From NCBI GenBank assembly GCA_034008185.1, contig CM067084.1, positions 42,793,099 to 42,857,098 on the forward strand: a DNA stretch of 64,000 nt. The letters are read 5' to 3'. Position 1 is the first letter of the stretch, and each line of letters begins with the position of its first letter. Positions 49,763-61,730 of this stretch are shown in pieces. The stretch is from Gorsachius magnificus. Taxonomy: Eukaryota > Chordata > Aves > Pelecaniformes > Ardeidae. The notes beneath the pieces were generated by a model, which had not been told where the DNA came from, did not search any database, and was given only the letters and a program-made list of their open reading frames with translations. Position numbers and translations under genes: made by a program.

Positions 49763-52087
49763 CAAAGCAATAAACCTGTAGCCCCGGAGCGGTGTTGCTG
49801 TTCCCACGGATGCTGACATGCAAGCGAGTGAGCAGCTTGGAAGCAAGAGCCACGTTGGTTTGCATCCTGCTAAAAGAGCAAAAAAAAAAACAACACCAAA
49901 AAACCCCACAAAACAGCATTTAAGAAGTGCTTGTCGGGAAAAAGTCTCAGGCTACTAGGAGAGTACTATAAAAAAGGACATTGCTAGCTAATATATTTAA
50001 TGCTATAGTTTTTTAAGGATTTTTTAAATATTAAGCTTCGACCTAAGGATGTTAGCTTTTCAGAGTATACTGTAAAAGTGCTATAGAATGACTGCAAGCA
50101 TGCTTGTGCATTCCTCTTATCATTCAGACTGGGACTCGCTGCTGCTAATCCATGGGAGTGTGGCATGTCTGGTACACTGCTTTACCATCAAAAAAAAAAG
50201 CATACATGTATTTCTTTGAAGTGGAGCACTACCTTCTGTTGCAGAGGTAGATGAGCTCACTTTTAAGCAGAAATCAGTGAAGTTAAAACTTTGTTTTATC
50301 CATTTAAAATAATGTGTATTTGGTGCCTTATAGTTCATGAGGTTAAAGAGGTAAATGGTTTCATGTATACCATAGGCCTCTGCTAAAAGGAGGACAATAA
50401 TGATGAGCCAGCCACTTTTGCAGAGGTGGAGAGTAACTAGTTAGAATACTTAATCTTTTGAGACACATCCCTGGCATTAAGTGGATTCTTCTCATTCAGC
50501 TGAAGGCACAACAGCTGGATTCTGTCATCCCTGACTGGGGCGGTCTTGTTAGTGTAGGATGACCTCTGGAGCACTAACACAGATAATACTGGCACCTCTC
50601 TCCGCTCTAATCAACTACCAGTCTGAGCAATTCTACAGGAGATGGGGGCATTAAGGCCATATTACTCTAAACAAAATTCAGTGATGGTAGCAGAGTATTG
50701 TGACAGCTAAAGACAGATTCTACCTTTCCCACCAAAGTTTTTTAATGCTGAATTCGGGAAATGGTCTGTAAAAACAGCACAGCTCCACATTTTCTCCCTT
50801 TTCTTAAAGTCATGTTTTGCAAAACTAGACTGTGTCAAGTATGTCTAAGCTAAAACTCTCACAGTTTTACTGCCATATATAAAACTGTCCATTGCAACCA
50901 CACGTAGTTACTGTGCCGTCTCTTCATCTCTTTCCACATAGATTAGAGCTGGCAGGAAAACAAAAATTTCTGGGCATTTGGCTGGAATGTGAAAAACTCA
51001 GGTTCAAGTTACTGTTCTATCCTGTCCTGGTCTGGAAGAGGGCATCGAATGAGCATCTCCTAGATCTAAACTGACTACTCTTGTGGCTGGATCAGGTGCT
51101 GCTTTGGTGATGGAGCTCTTGTATTCTGACCATTTTCAAAGAAGCTTCATCAAAGACTTCTCTTGATGTACATCAACTTTCACTGAAAATATTTCGTGTT
51201 GTAAAGTTTTTCATCATGGCTAATATAGCTAGCTATAGCTGAAAAAAAAAGGGCAACAAAGCTTTCAGGAGTTATGAAACAGCAAACTAAAGGTAGCTAA
51301 GCCAATCAAAACACTACTGGACTCCTTTAGTAATGTAACATAGTCCTTTGCCCCTCAAACTAATGACAGCAGATTAAGGGTAGGTGTCATCCTGTTTGTG
51401 AATCACTAAAGCAGACTTTTCAAAGTTTTAGTTTTCATAGATTTTAGTAGGAAGAAAAAAGACCTGGAGCTTCATGAGCTTGTCTGGTTTTCCAGTGAAA
51501 CTTTCTTTTTTGGGTGGGAGAGGACTGAAGAGAGGGAGAAAGCGTGATTCTGACACAACTTTCAGCAGGTAAAAGGTTATAAATGTTAACAGAAACTGTG
51601 AGGTTTTTATTTCAATTAAAAAAAAAAAAGGAAGAAAACCTCATCATCTTGGAAATGACCACTAACTTGTGCTTTGGACACTTACCTGGCCTTCAGTTTT
51701 AGTCCCTTATCTGCTTGATATAGGCTGAGGATGTAATCTTGATGTTCTGTATCCCATATGAGTTTCCTTGTTGCAAAGAAATTCTTGTTCTCCCAAAAAA
51801 TGTTTAAAGTGCAAATGCAAATAAGATAAACTTCAAAACCATCACAACTTTCGCAGCCTTTCCACTCTGCTGATTAGAAAGGTCAGGTTTCAACTGCAGA
51901 TCCCCTAGGGCATGTGGATTGGTGATTATGGACATTTTGCCATTGTGGTCCCTGATTTTGCCCATCTCTTTATACCCGTGATTGCCTCTACTGTTTCTAT
52001 TTCTTCTCCCATGAACTCCCTCAAAGTGTTTTCTTCTTTCCACCATTCCCTCAAGCCCTTGTGATGCATTTTCCTGGTTGAACGTTG

Positions 52088-52101
52088 TCAGCAGGGGGAG
52101 C
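52088..52101 (+). promoter_or_regulatory. CTCF-type motif (plus orientation)
   Basis: TCAGCAGGGGGAGC matches the strong CTCF core CCAGCAGGGGGCGC at 12 of 14 positions. It points away from the site at 49750, giving a divergent pair 2.3 kb apart. It lies inside a minus-strand open frame (51804-52226) that I do not regard as an established gene. Confidence 0.42.
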
Positions 52102-52198
52102 GTCAACTGCACAGGAGGCTCTCCCACAGGGGCTACTGGGCCTTCATGGGAGGAGAAGGCACAGACCTGCTGAAGCTCAAAGAGAGAAATTTGGCCAT

Positions 52199-52212
52199 TA
52201 TATATATATATA
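52199..52212. repeat. (TA)7 microsatellite
   Basis: Seven TA units in a row, with no surrounding repeat. Confidence 0.9.
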
Positions 52213-52226
52213 AAAGACAGTTCCAT

Positions 52227-54796
52227 GCTGGAAACTGTTGACTCATACGTAAAAGATAAAGAAGTCTTTATATTTAAATGGAACGAGAAAGATGCCAGCC
52301 TATGTACATATTAGAGTTGCCATTAAAAAAAGACAGCATACAAAACGTAAGAATGTGCTTGAGGTCTTTCCCCAATTTATTTTTTAATTATTTATTTCAG
52401 ATATTAAATTTTTGTTGCATTCCTTGTTCAATGACTCTCTAGAGAGTTAGTTCTTTGCTGGTGAATTTCAAGGCTAATAAATTCAGTTGAGATTGACCAA
52501 ATAAAAAATACACCAATTTTGAATACGCTGGCATTGAAAGAAAATAACTTGGGTAGCCTGCACTGTCTGGACATGCTGCATCCCTGGCTGATTCTTTCCA
52601 TTAGTGAGTCATGCTTTTCTGGTAAATGTTGATTACCCCTCAATATACATTTGTGAAACATTCAGCTAAGCTAGTCTGTTGCAATTAGTGCAAAATTATC
52701 AACATATGCCTAAAGGGAAAAGGTGCACCCTGGATTCTATCTTAAAAATCCAGTGTTATTTTATATAAAACAGTGTATGAATACTTCTATAAAATTATCT
52801 CATAATATTTTAATTTACACAATGAGTGATGCTAGCAACTTAGATACATATGAAAAAAGCAATTAAAGTTCATTGTAAGCTTGTTATAAGGAGATATATG
52901 TTTGAACTCATATGCAATGAGGCTGGGACATAGTTAATAAGTAAATTTAATCTGAGTATTCAAGACAACTAAACACTAAATAAACTTTTAAGAATCTCCA
53001 ACCAAAAGTGGAGTTTAGGAATGCCAAGTTTTTTGAGGTGATGCTACTTGGGTGCAAAAGCTTGTGCTAGGACTTGCCCCTCTGTGGGCTGAAGTGACCA
53101 ATCTGTCTTTCAATTCATGCCCGTAGCCATTTATGAGTCACAGACAAAACATCCCTGTGACTGAATTATCTGTAGAGCCTGGTGAGGTACAAACCTTCTG
53201 AATTCATTTAATTCACACTAATTATACTGCATTCAGCTATAGTAAATCTTACAGAGGAAAATATGGTGCTGGCATATATGTTGATGATGGTGTACATTTT
53301 TGTCATTGACTAGTGGTTAAAGTACTCTTCGCCATTGAATTTCTCCTTCAGCTTGTGCAACTTTCAGTTTGCCACCTCAGAAGAGGGCCTGTTCCAACTA
53401 AGGAAACACAGTGGTGCTCTCTTCTCAGACCAGCAGTGAATGTTCAGGACTAAGCCCAGAGACAGATCAGAAGACGATCGTGCCCAACATGGGGAGATGG
53501 AGGCCTGACATCTTGCCCTGGCTTCTAAAACTGCTTTTCTATTTCATTTTTATGTGAAATGTATCACCACTTGGTCTGTTTGCAGGTATGGAGCCCAGCC
53601 AGTATTTTCTAAATGCTTTTACTGAATCCTCCTTTGCCCCTTTGCAAAATACACAGGCATATACCCAGCTTTAAGCACCAACAGCAAAATTGTCACCAGT
53701 AGAACATTCATTTACATAAAACTGGGATTGCATTATCCCACTTCATGTAATTATAACCTATATATTTGAGCTACCCACATTTGTGATATGAGTCTTGATG
53801 TTTAAGGAGTCAGTAGTAGAGGGTCCCAATATCTCATTAATATGTCCTCACTGTTGTGTGTCTGATATCATGACAGAAGTGACACTCAATGCTACATTTT
53901 ATATCAATGTAATCTTTACAACTTTTTTTGACAAGGGTTTACATGTACAAGAGAATTAGGTCAGAAATTATTTCCTTCTCAGGTTGCATTATTCTTGAAA
54001 TGTCTCAAGGCTTCCTCAGTGAAGTAGGAAAAACTGAATCTTGCCATGTAAAGGAGGAGGATGCTGTGGGGCTTGCCATTCTTGGCATAGCAAATGTGCA
54101 AGGAAAGGTAAAGGATGGCATTAGGACTTACAGCTGGTGCCAGCCTTGCTGCTTCTTCAGAAGAGACAGGAAGGTTCTCCTTCCTCCCTACAATTATTTC
54201 CGGTGCCCTGCAGCTGGAACCAGACAAGGCTCCCAGAGCTTTGGTGTTGGAAACATAGGTTTGTGGGACTGTGACTGTTTCAGTACCAGAAACCGTTGGC
54301 TGATGTGGGTAGCTGTCTTCTTTGCCTGTGTTTACATCCTACCCTAAGTGCTTCTTGTAGAACCTCATCAGAACATGCCACATTTTTTTGTTACACTTAT
54401 TCATTTAATTTTATAAATATAGAGGTACTTTTCCTTCCTAGAGAAGAGCAGAAGCACAGAAGGACAGGGTGGTATAAGATCACATAGGAAGTCTCTGGTA
54501 AAGCAAGGTCTTGAATTCATCTCTTCTAAGTCCTAAAGCAGACCCTTAGCGAGCTGATCCTCTTTCTTCTCTATATGTCCTTGTAGTTGTGCTAGAAAAT
54601 TTTGTAAAGCCATGATTATCTTTTTCTCCTGGGCTGTCTTCTACAACACCTGTATTTCTTCGGTTCTGCAAGTAGAGTAGGTACATTTTTCAAATCAGTA
54701 AGCCAATTGGTATATGTAGTATTCCGATGTTTAAAAATGCCTTCGAAGGCTTGTCCAAAGCTCACTGAAGCCTATGACATCTTTGTTTAATTTCAG
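52227..54796. other. Unique AT-rich noncoding sequence
   Basis: The 139-codon frame at 53928-54347 has no family signature and no splice support. Nothing else is recognised. Confidence 0.45.
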
Positions 54797-54866
54797 TGGA
54801 ATATGTATCAGGATGCAGATGAAAAGAGAAACTGTGGTCCTGCTTCTTCACTGAGAATTAAAGCAG
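54797..54866 (+). other. Candidate plus-strand exon (70 nt)
   Basis: An acceptor with a TTTGTTTAATTTCAG tract and a donor CAG|GTATGC bracket 70 bases with one open frame (reading WNMYQDADEKRNCG near its start). The frame continues past the donor to a stop at 54985, so coding cannot be proved. No recognisable domain. It lies 5.8 kb upstream of candidate exon A and could belong to the same plus-strand transcript. Confidence 0.25.
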
Positions 54867-55540
54867 GTATGCTTGAAGCTGTAGGACATAATTTGCTTGT
54901 AGAAGTAATGAAAGCATCTGGGATCATGAAGACTTCACAAAAAGGGCTCAGTTTCACACTTTCTGAAGTGTGCACTGCTGTCTGAAGCGGTATCCATCTG
55001 AACAAAACTTTAACACAGACGTATCTCTGAGTCAATTTTTTCAGCAAATTCCCTTCTCTTTTGAGTTCAGCAAGACTGGAGGGAAAATGTGTCTCACCAT
55101 TTAAAATAGATCTAGAATAACACCGTAATCTACAAGAACATTATAAAGCAAGTAAAAATGACTGCCTATGTTTTGCTTTACATACCAATGTTTTCATTGG
55201 GCCAATGGTTATTATTAATTTTTAAAAGCTTGTTTTAAAGTTTTACAAAGCTACAAAAACCTGAAAATCCTGTTAAGCCCATACAGTCAAAAATGTTCTG
55301 AAGTCCCCTGGACAGATTTGTTGCTAATTGTAGCAACACTGTGTCCTGTTAATTAAACAGACTGATTGAATGGAAAGTCTTCATGTGTCAATTTTTAGAC
55401 TTTTTTAGAACAGAAATTGAGACTTGTCCCTGTGCTTTAAAGCAATAGTAGCATAAAAAGCCATAATAAGTTAATGTGTTATTGTTAACAGAGTTCATTA
55501 TTTTCTAAAAAAACCTTAGAGAGATGGTTATTTTCTTTAA

Positions 55541-55556
55541 TTTTTTTTTTTTTTTT
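55541..55556 (+). repeat. Poly(T) run of 16
   Basis: Sixteen T. If read on the minus strand it is an A16 tract lying beyond the two AATAAA hexamers of the candidate minus-strand transcript. It is more than 100 bases from them, so it is not itself a poly(A) tail of that transcript. Confidence 0.85.
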
Positions 55557-55649
55557 GATCTGGGAAAATGTGTTCTGACAAAAAGTTATTAAATAAAAGA
55601 AAAATGTGACAGTCCCTGTTTCAGCTTCATCACAATGTTTTCAGGTTTT

Positions 55650-56025
55650 AATTTCAAAATATATTTATTTCAAACTTTTATTTACTGTAAATTATAATAC
55701 AAGAAATCAGCTTCGACGCAAACTGTTTTGATTTGATCTTAAACAATTTTTTCTAGGGAAGGGAGAAAAATGTGCACCACTCCGGAGAGTGAATACATGA
55801 TAGGCAACACTGAAGTATGCTCACTAAACCCACAAACCTTTCAGCTGCTGGCAGTAGTTCATTCCTGATAAATACAAGATGATGCCATTGCACTGTGAGT
55901 GCAATACTGCTGTGAGACTGCAAAGCCAGCTTTGAACTGCAGAACACTTGAATGTGAGTGAGACATCTGCTGATGAGATGTGATGAGGCAGAACAATTAT
56001 TTTTCTTGCAAGCCTTCAGTACCAT
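55650..56025 (-). other. Candidate minus-strand terminal exon 3 of three
   Basis: The minus-strand acceptor (CACTGACTTCAG, AG just above 56025) is followed by an open frame of 90 codons to a TAG at 55753. Two AATAAA hexamers (reverse complement at 55677-55682 and 55664-55669) lie 70 to 90 bases past the stop. That is the layout of a last exon with poly(A) signals. An alternative internal donor (AAG|GTTTGT) lies at 55838. The encoded residues are cysteine- and serine-rich and match nothing I know. Frame from exon 2 (phase 0) is compatible. Confidence 0.27.
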
Positions 56026-56044
56026 CTGAAGTCAGTGCTGGTGC

Positions 56045-56095
56045 TGCAGATTTACCTCTGGTTGAACTGCACTTTACCTTCATGGTAAATCTGCA
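56045..56095. other. Perfect 12-bp inverted repeat (hairpin)
   Basis: TGCAGATTTACC at 56045-56056 is exactly complementary to GGTAAATCTGCA at 56084-56095, with a 27-base loop. A short inner GGT/ACC pairing (56060-56062 with 56077-56079) could shorten the open loop. The stem is perfect but shorter than a normal pre-miRNA. It lies just upstream of the minus-strand candidate terminal exon at 55650-56025. Confidence 0.7.
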
Positions 56096-57193
56096 TATGA
56101 ACACAACAGAAGTTGTTACAAAGAGAAAGAAAATGGATTTCTGGTAAACTATAGACTTCTCTCAAACATTTTGTGCTTGCTTCAGAACAAAAACGTCTTT
56201 CTTGACCATTATGCCTTTTGAACATCTTTCAGCTTTCTCAGTCACCCATCCATCTCAGCAATCAGCCTATTGTCACCGAGGAAATACCCTTCAAGAAGAG
56301 TATTAGGAAGTCCATTTCAGTGATTATTTTATGAGGAATAATGACCACTTTGTTTCATTAGTGGCTTTCTGGTTCTAATCAGACATTTATTTTTCACATT
56401 CACCAAACAAGGATGTACAGCATATGTTAAGGGAACTGTGTGTGTACCATATGGCTAAGAAGAATAAATGCTGTATAAAATGGAGAGAGTGAAAGAGGAA
56501 GAGTAAGGTAATATAACAGATAATGAATTCAGCTACATTATATGATTTTATCATTATGAGGCTGCAAAAACGAAGGAATACAATGGAGCACACATGGATT
56601 TTAAACCCTGGTGACTGAGTTTTAGTATGCTAAGCTGCAATTTCTTTTCATTCACCCTGATCAGATGACTCTGTAATCATGAAATGACAAAGACAGAAGG
56701 CTTAATTCTTGTATATAGTTGTAGTGTCTAACTCCAGCTTCAGCAGAGGTAAAGCACATTAAGTCCAGATATGTGAAATTGGAATCACCACCAAGGCAGG
56801 CCTATGATGTGTTGGCATTGAGGTAGGTTTTCTGTATTGCAAAACAGCACTCATAATTTCTAAGTACCAAAAGCGCATACTCTGGCTTACATTAAAAACT
56901 GTAGGCTCCAAAATCAATTTAAAGATTTCTTTTAGAACTTGGCTAGACTTCAGAAAGTGTTTTTTCCCATTGCTCTAATCATCTGCTATTAAGGTTTGAA
57001 GTCAGGAAGCATCTTGAGCTCAAATCACTAGAATGAAGGGCTGAAATAAAAATGTTTTGATTTCCTAACCAAGAACCACAATTTTTAAGAGGCGTTCTAG
57101 AAAAAAAATTGCTTGTTGGATGATAGCATGAAATATAGATAGCACACTTCAAGCCATAATTTAGTGCAAATTGTTACCTGATATTAGACCTAC

Positions 57194-57323
57194 CTTGCTA
57201 TTATTTGGAGTTTGGCTGATTCGATGGTCAATATCCCACACAGTACTGAAATCTTCAGCCTTGGTATTAAGAGAGAAATCTGCATTTGGCTGGGCAATTG
57301 TCTGAATTGCTATGAATACAAAT
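57194..57323 (-). other. Candidate minus-strand exon 2 of three (open, 43 codons)
   Basis: This is the best-bracketed exon-like segment of the window. The acceptor has a T6 tract (CATTTTTTCAG), the donor is AAG|GTAGGT, and the length is 130 bases. The single open frame needs one preceding base and ends on a codon boundary. It begins hydrophobic (FVFIAIQTIA) and turns polar (ADFSLNTKAEDF, WDIDHR), which would suit the end of a signal peptide or membrane anchor. I do not recognise the protein. It could equally be an exon of a noncoding RNA with a fortuitous open frame. Confidence 0.33.
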
Positions 57324-57839
57324 CTGAAAAAATGATCAGAATATAAACTGGCACAGAGCTGTCTACTTTAATCCACACACAGCCTCATCTTAATAATGCC
57401 ACATTTCACAGGAGTGCTAATTTTGAAAGTTAAATACACTAAATGCCCACACTTTTACCTTTAGGTTGTGTATTATACAGTCATGGTTGTACATCATATC
57501 CTGTCTGTAATCTTGCTTACATAGATTATAATTTATGATTGTTACAGCTACAGGTTATTTAATACCAATATCTGAAAACTGTGCTCATTAGGATTGTAAC
57601 CTGTGTCTCTCCCTTGAGAAACATATTATCATGGTTGAAAATACCAATAATTTTCATTTAAGTAACACACCCCTGCCCTGATTTTACGATTTAAAGGAAG
57701 TTACTTGAGAATGCTCTACTTCTTAACATATAATTTAGGATCAGCTAAATGTACACAAGACCTTATTTATTAGAGAATTAGAGTAAGAGGTGTATAAATC
57801 CATACTAGTTTTTGTTTCCTACTTTTGTTTCAAGTATAC

Positions 57840-57928
57840 CTGGTAGATTTATTGCTTGACTGTGCTTCAGTAGTCTGACTCCCTGTGGTGGTTTCCAAAA
57901 GTCTGCAGGCAGGAATACGCCCTTACTG
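57840..57928 (-). other. Candidate minus-strand exon 1 of three
   Basis: On the minus strand an acceptor (ATAATCTTTTGCAG) and a donor (CCAG|GTATAC) bracket 89 bases. One frame is open, encoding a segment containing VFLPADFWKPPQGVRLL. The open frame extends upstream to an ATG at 57987. This frame does not continue openly into the next candidate exon (57194-57323), so if the two are joined the transcript is likely noncoding or uses another frame. Confidence 0.25.
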
Positions 57929-57987
57929 CTGCAAAAGATTATGACATCATGGATGTTAAAAAGAGAATGAATGATGTGGTTAGCCAT

Positions 57988-60640
57988 GCATTCAATATAT
58001 TACTAGAGAGGGGGTTATATGGAAACATGGCCTTTCTGTCAGGTAGAATGAATGAGATATATAATTTGTTTTGTCCTTCTCTTAAAAGAACAAGGGAAAG
58101 GAGATAATCTGTCTTAATAAGGGCATGCTTAGAGTATCAACCAACTAGAAAGTAATATATTTTTAAACATCCATATGTGATCCCCTTATTAAATTAGGAT
58201 GTTGAGCTAACTTTAAACTACCAATATATAAATCAGTCAGTCAGTTAAATTAGCCAGTTTTATACTGATAAATGGGAGTTAATAAAGCAATTACTTCTTT
58301 CTGAACCATGAGGCTCTGGTTTCCAAATCAGTTGTATGAGTTATGGATTACTGACATAATTTACAAGTTTTCATTTACGTGACTTATATCCCTGATTTCT
58401 GAGGAATTAGTCCTTTATTGTATTAAAGACACAACAAAACAGAATTTGCGTAACATTAAGGTTGGGGCAAAGCAGCAAAAGTCTCTGACTTCTCAATTTG
58501 TTCCTTACTCTAGCTGCTGTTGTTCATAATGTACAGAGGGTTAAGGGCAGAATTGTTGCCTTAATATTGAAGGTTGTGACTTTTCAATGTGTGTGTCATG
58601 ACCTATGTTCTATCCCTGTAGAGTTTTGCCTTTTTTTTCTCTCATTTTTGTAAGCACACACCAGTAGCAGGCAGTTCTGCACCTATGTTGGCTGTTTGCT
58701 ATGAAAGAGGTGGTATTAAAACTTGTCAGTGTATTGCCACATAACCTTCACATTTTCTATTTTTATGAGGCTCAACTTTGTATAGGTTGACGTCATTGAG
58801 GGGTTGGAAATGATTACAATGTGAGCAAGGTCAAGCTTATATAGGGTGTGCCGTAAATAAATTTTCATTTTAATTTTTCACACGCTTTTCTCCTTTTCAT
58901 GCTTACTGCCTGGCATTTATGTTATTCTTCTGCTCGGACAGAAATAACTTGTCTCTTGGGCCACACAAGTCTTGCAGAGCTGCATAAACTGGCTGAAGTC
59001 AGGTAGAATTTTACTAAAGCCCAATTAGTTATTTACAAAGCAGTTCTAAAATTCAAGAGAGAGGTACTGGTTTGCAGATTAAACTCTACTATCTTCCACT
59101 GTGTTACTGGTTAGAGGCACAGTAACATCCATGTTAATAGCCATTATGAAAGAAAGTAACAAGGACATTTCAGGAAGACTTCATGATGCATACTGATGGT
59201 GTCAGTGCAGTTCGGTTCATTCAGTGTTTCAGAAAACAAAACCAGAACCAAAAAACCCCAAAACAATAAAGTAATATTCTGATTGAAAATATCATGTTTC
59301 TTGTGAAAAACATATTTGGTTGGGAAGCAACAAGCAGCAACCTGAGAAATCAAACCTGGCTACATAGTGCCTGAGACATTCCAGATTAAAGTAAAGAATG
59401 AATAAGAATGTAGACAAAAAAGCCAGGCAGAAATAAGGGAACCAACACCCTGTCAAAGCAGAATTCTCAGGGAAAAAAGACCTAACAAGATTTATGTGGC
59501 CAAGAGTAGGATTACCCTGAGATCTGGCCCAAATGTCAGACTCCATTTTACAGACTAGCAGAATTAACAGGGGTCTGGCGAAAGAGTAACTTTAGTCTCC
59601 TTATTTACTTTGCTATGTTTACCTTGCAAGCAATCCAGGAACTGGATTTATCACCAAGCATGGGATGTACCATTTCAGAGACTGGCTTCCATCTCCCCAG
59701 CATATCTCCATTCAAATATCAACAGCTAATAGATAGGCAAGGCTCCCAAAATCTGTCTTTTCTAATGGCATGACCAATTCTGTTGTGAAATGTGCAGCCA
59801 GTGAACTTAGCCTCTCACTATAAACCAATTATTTTCATTAATAAAAGGAACTTTCCTATGACAAGAATTGCAGGGTTTTTCCCACTGAAATACATTAAAA
59901 TACTCTGAAATACTTACTCTGAAAATATTATACATCAGTATATGCCCAGTGCATTATGTATTTTAAAGCTCGAGGAGTTCAAGCTTCAAATATTAATGAG
60001 CCAAACAATAATTCATGACAGAGGTAGTCAAGTGGTGATCTCCCTGGTATGTGCTCAAACCCAAGTATGGGTTTCAGATGTCAAACTGTATAAAAATGCT
60101 TCTAAGGAAATATCATAATGGGTTTTCTGTAATTTTACCTGTTTACCCTCAAGCCTTATGTAATTGGATAATATCTGTTATGTCAAACAGCTTCGACCAG
60201 AGCAATTTGGCCTGCACTACTGGCATTAATATTATCATAAGACAATCAATAACTCTGCCAGTTATGTTGGTGTTACATACCATCTGAACCACATGCCTGG
60301 CTAAGAGAAAAGTAAATGGATTTAAATGAAACATAAACTAACCAAACGCTATTGAATAGGATATATTCCCAATAAAATATTAAAGCCTCTTAATAAACTT
60401 AATTAAAAAGACCAATGTCTGATAGACCTTACAGAAACTGTTTAAACTGACTTAACTATTCCAGTGTTGACACAGGAGCAGCCAAACTGCTTCCATTTAT
60501 ACACTTTTCTTTTTCGCCCCAATGAAAATGAAATTTATTAATCATTTAAAAGAAATGGAATTTTGGCAGAACTTCATTTTCCCCTTCAGTCACCTATAAT
60601 TTTATGGGATTTTAGATAATATAACTTCCCTTAATTTACC
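57988..60640. other. Unique AT-rich noncoding sequence
   Basis: No gene or repeat recognised between the minus-strand candidate exons on the left and the plus-strand candidates on the right. If both transcripts are real, this 2.6 kb would hold their promoters in divergent orientation, but no CpG-rich promoter is visible. Confidence 0.4.
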
Positions 60641-60646
60641 TTCCAG

Positions 60647-60710
60647 GATGCTGAAGAAAAGTTCTTTGTTTACAGTATACAGAGCGATGCCAGATCTGGC
60701 TTGTCTGGAG
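60647..60710 (+). CDS. Candidate internal coding exon A (64 nt)
   Basis: A strong acceptor (pyrimidine-rich tract ending TTACCTTCCAG, AG at 60645-60646) and a consensus donor (GAG|GTAAGC at 60711) bracket 64 bases. Two frames are open throughout. One starts DAEEKFFVYSIQ and ends in phase 1. The other contains an ATG at its second base and ends in phase 0. The phase-1 reading continues in frame into the candidate exon beginning at 61066 across a 355-base intron. No known protein is recognised. Short exons bracketed this well do arise by chance. Confidence 0.3.
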
Positions 60711-61065
60711 GTAAGCTTTCCCAAACTTTTGATCTGCAGGCTCTGTTTTCCAGAATGTTGAGATCCATGTTAAAAAAGGAACCTGGTGTACAGGTTGTTC
60801 ATCCCATCACCACAATTATAAAACAGAACCAGAAGAAGAATAAAGGCTGATAAGGGATGATTAAAGGTATGGAATAACAACTGCCTGAATACTGACCAAA
60901 AGGACAATAGTCTGTACAAAGGAGGCATTACAAAATCAAGAAGTACATGGAAGAAGCGAATATGAGGTGTTTATTTACTTTTTCTGCACACAAGAACTCA
61001 GTCCATAAAACAGTGACAACAGAAGTCCTTTTTCCTCTCCCCACCTAACTAACTGGTGGTCACAG

Positions 61066-61280
61066 AGTACTGTGGGAGGGACTTAGCTGCAGAACGCTGC
61101 AGAAGGCAAAAATACATGAGTATTTGGATTCAAACAATACAGCTCCCCCCAGCAGTGGGAAACTGGGCTATACAGACCTTTGTGCTGACTTTGCATGGCT
61201 GTTATACTGTCAGGGTCCATGACTCTTTTGACATGCTTAATTGTCAAGAACTTAAGGGAAGAAAAACTCCCCAGTTATGA
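61066..61280 (+). CDS. Candidate terminal coding exon B
   Basis: The segment is preceded by an excellent acceptor: a pyrimidine tract (TTTTTCCTCTCCCC), a branchpoint-like CTAACTAAC and CACAG ending at 61065. Entered after a phase-1 exon it stays open for about 71 codons to a TGA at 61278-61280. It has a cysteine/arginine-rich start (YCGRDLAAERCRRQK) and a more hydrophobic middle (NWAIQTFVLTLHG). It joins in frame to candidate exon A at 60647-60710. There is no obvious poly(A) signal soon after the stop, and the product is unrecognised. It may instead run on by splicing to the frame at 61731. Confidence 0.28.
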
Positions 61281-61730
61281 CTGAATTTTACCCCATCCCC
61301 CTAAACTGCCCTCCAGACTAGGTGTTCCTCTTACCCTGCTGGGGCTTCCTTCCTTTTCCCCATTTCCTTCTTGTCACAGTTACCCCTTTCAGCATTATTA
61401 GGAGGACATTGCAGAAGGAAAGAATCTAATTCCTGTGTGGCTAAATGGCCATGTCTGTGCTCTACAGACAGGAATTTTTCCTTCAGCCTGACTGCTGAGC
61501 ACCAGGCTTGAACTAGAAGATTGATTCTTACTCACCTCAGACCCTGAATCCTTTATTTGAACACAGTCTGGGCTCTCTTACAAGAATGAGGGAATATCCT
61601 ACCAAATCAAAAACCAGCAAATGAAAGAGATACACTCAATGCCCTGTTTAACCATTTACCAATGTATTATCTGAAGCCACCAGCATAATATTTCACACAT
61701 TTTTATGATTAAAAGAAGCACTAATAGAGA

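Larger units (their letters stand above)
51804..52226 (-). other. Minus-strand open frame of 140 codons, status unclear
   Basis: Apart from the CR1 region and a few overlapping shadows, this is one of the longest frames in the window. The middle part is rich in R, N, H and G (HGRRNRNSRGNHGYKE), and the end is hydrophobic (VVMVLKFILFAFAL then stop). There is no signal peptide at the start, where the codons come from a (TA)7 tract. No splice sites of note. A CTCF-type motif lies within. I do not recognise a family. Treat as a possible chance frame. Confidence 0.15.

Noticed and set aside
51950..52070. Similarity of the HGRRNRNSRGNHGYKE segment to Dickkopf-type linker regions
   Set aside because: Only a loose resemblance in a low-complexity linker; no cysteine-rich domain before or after it.
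53928..54347. 139-codon plus-strand frame
   Set aside because: Open but with no domain or splice support; a shorter minus-strand frame overlaps it.
57194..57323. Assignment of FVFIAIQTIA... to the calcium-activated chloride channel regulator family
   Set aside because: Only a few residues resemble the family's fibronectin-like strand and the continuation does not fit.
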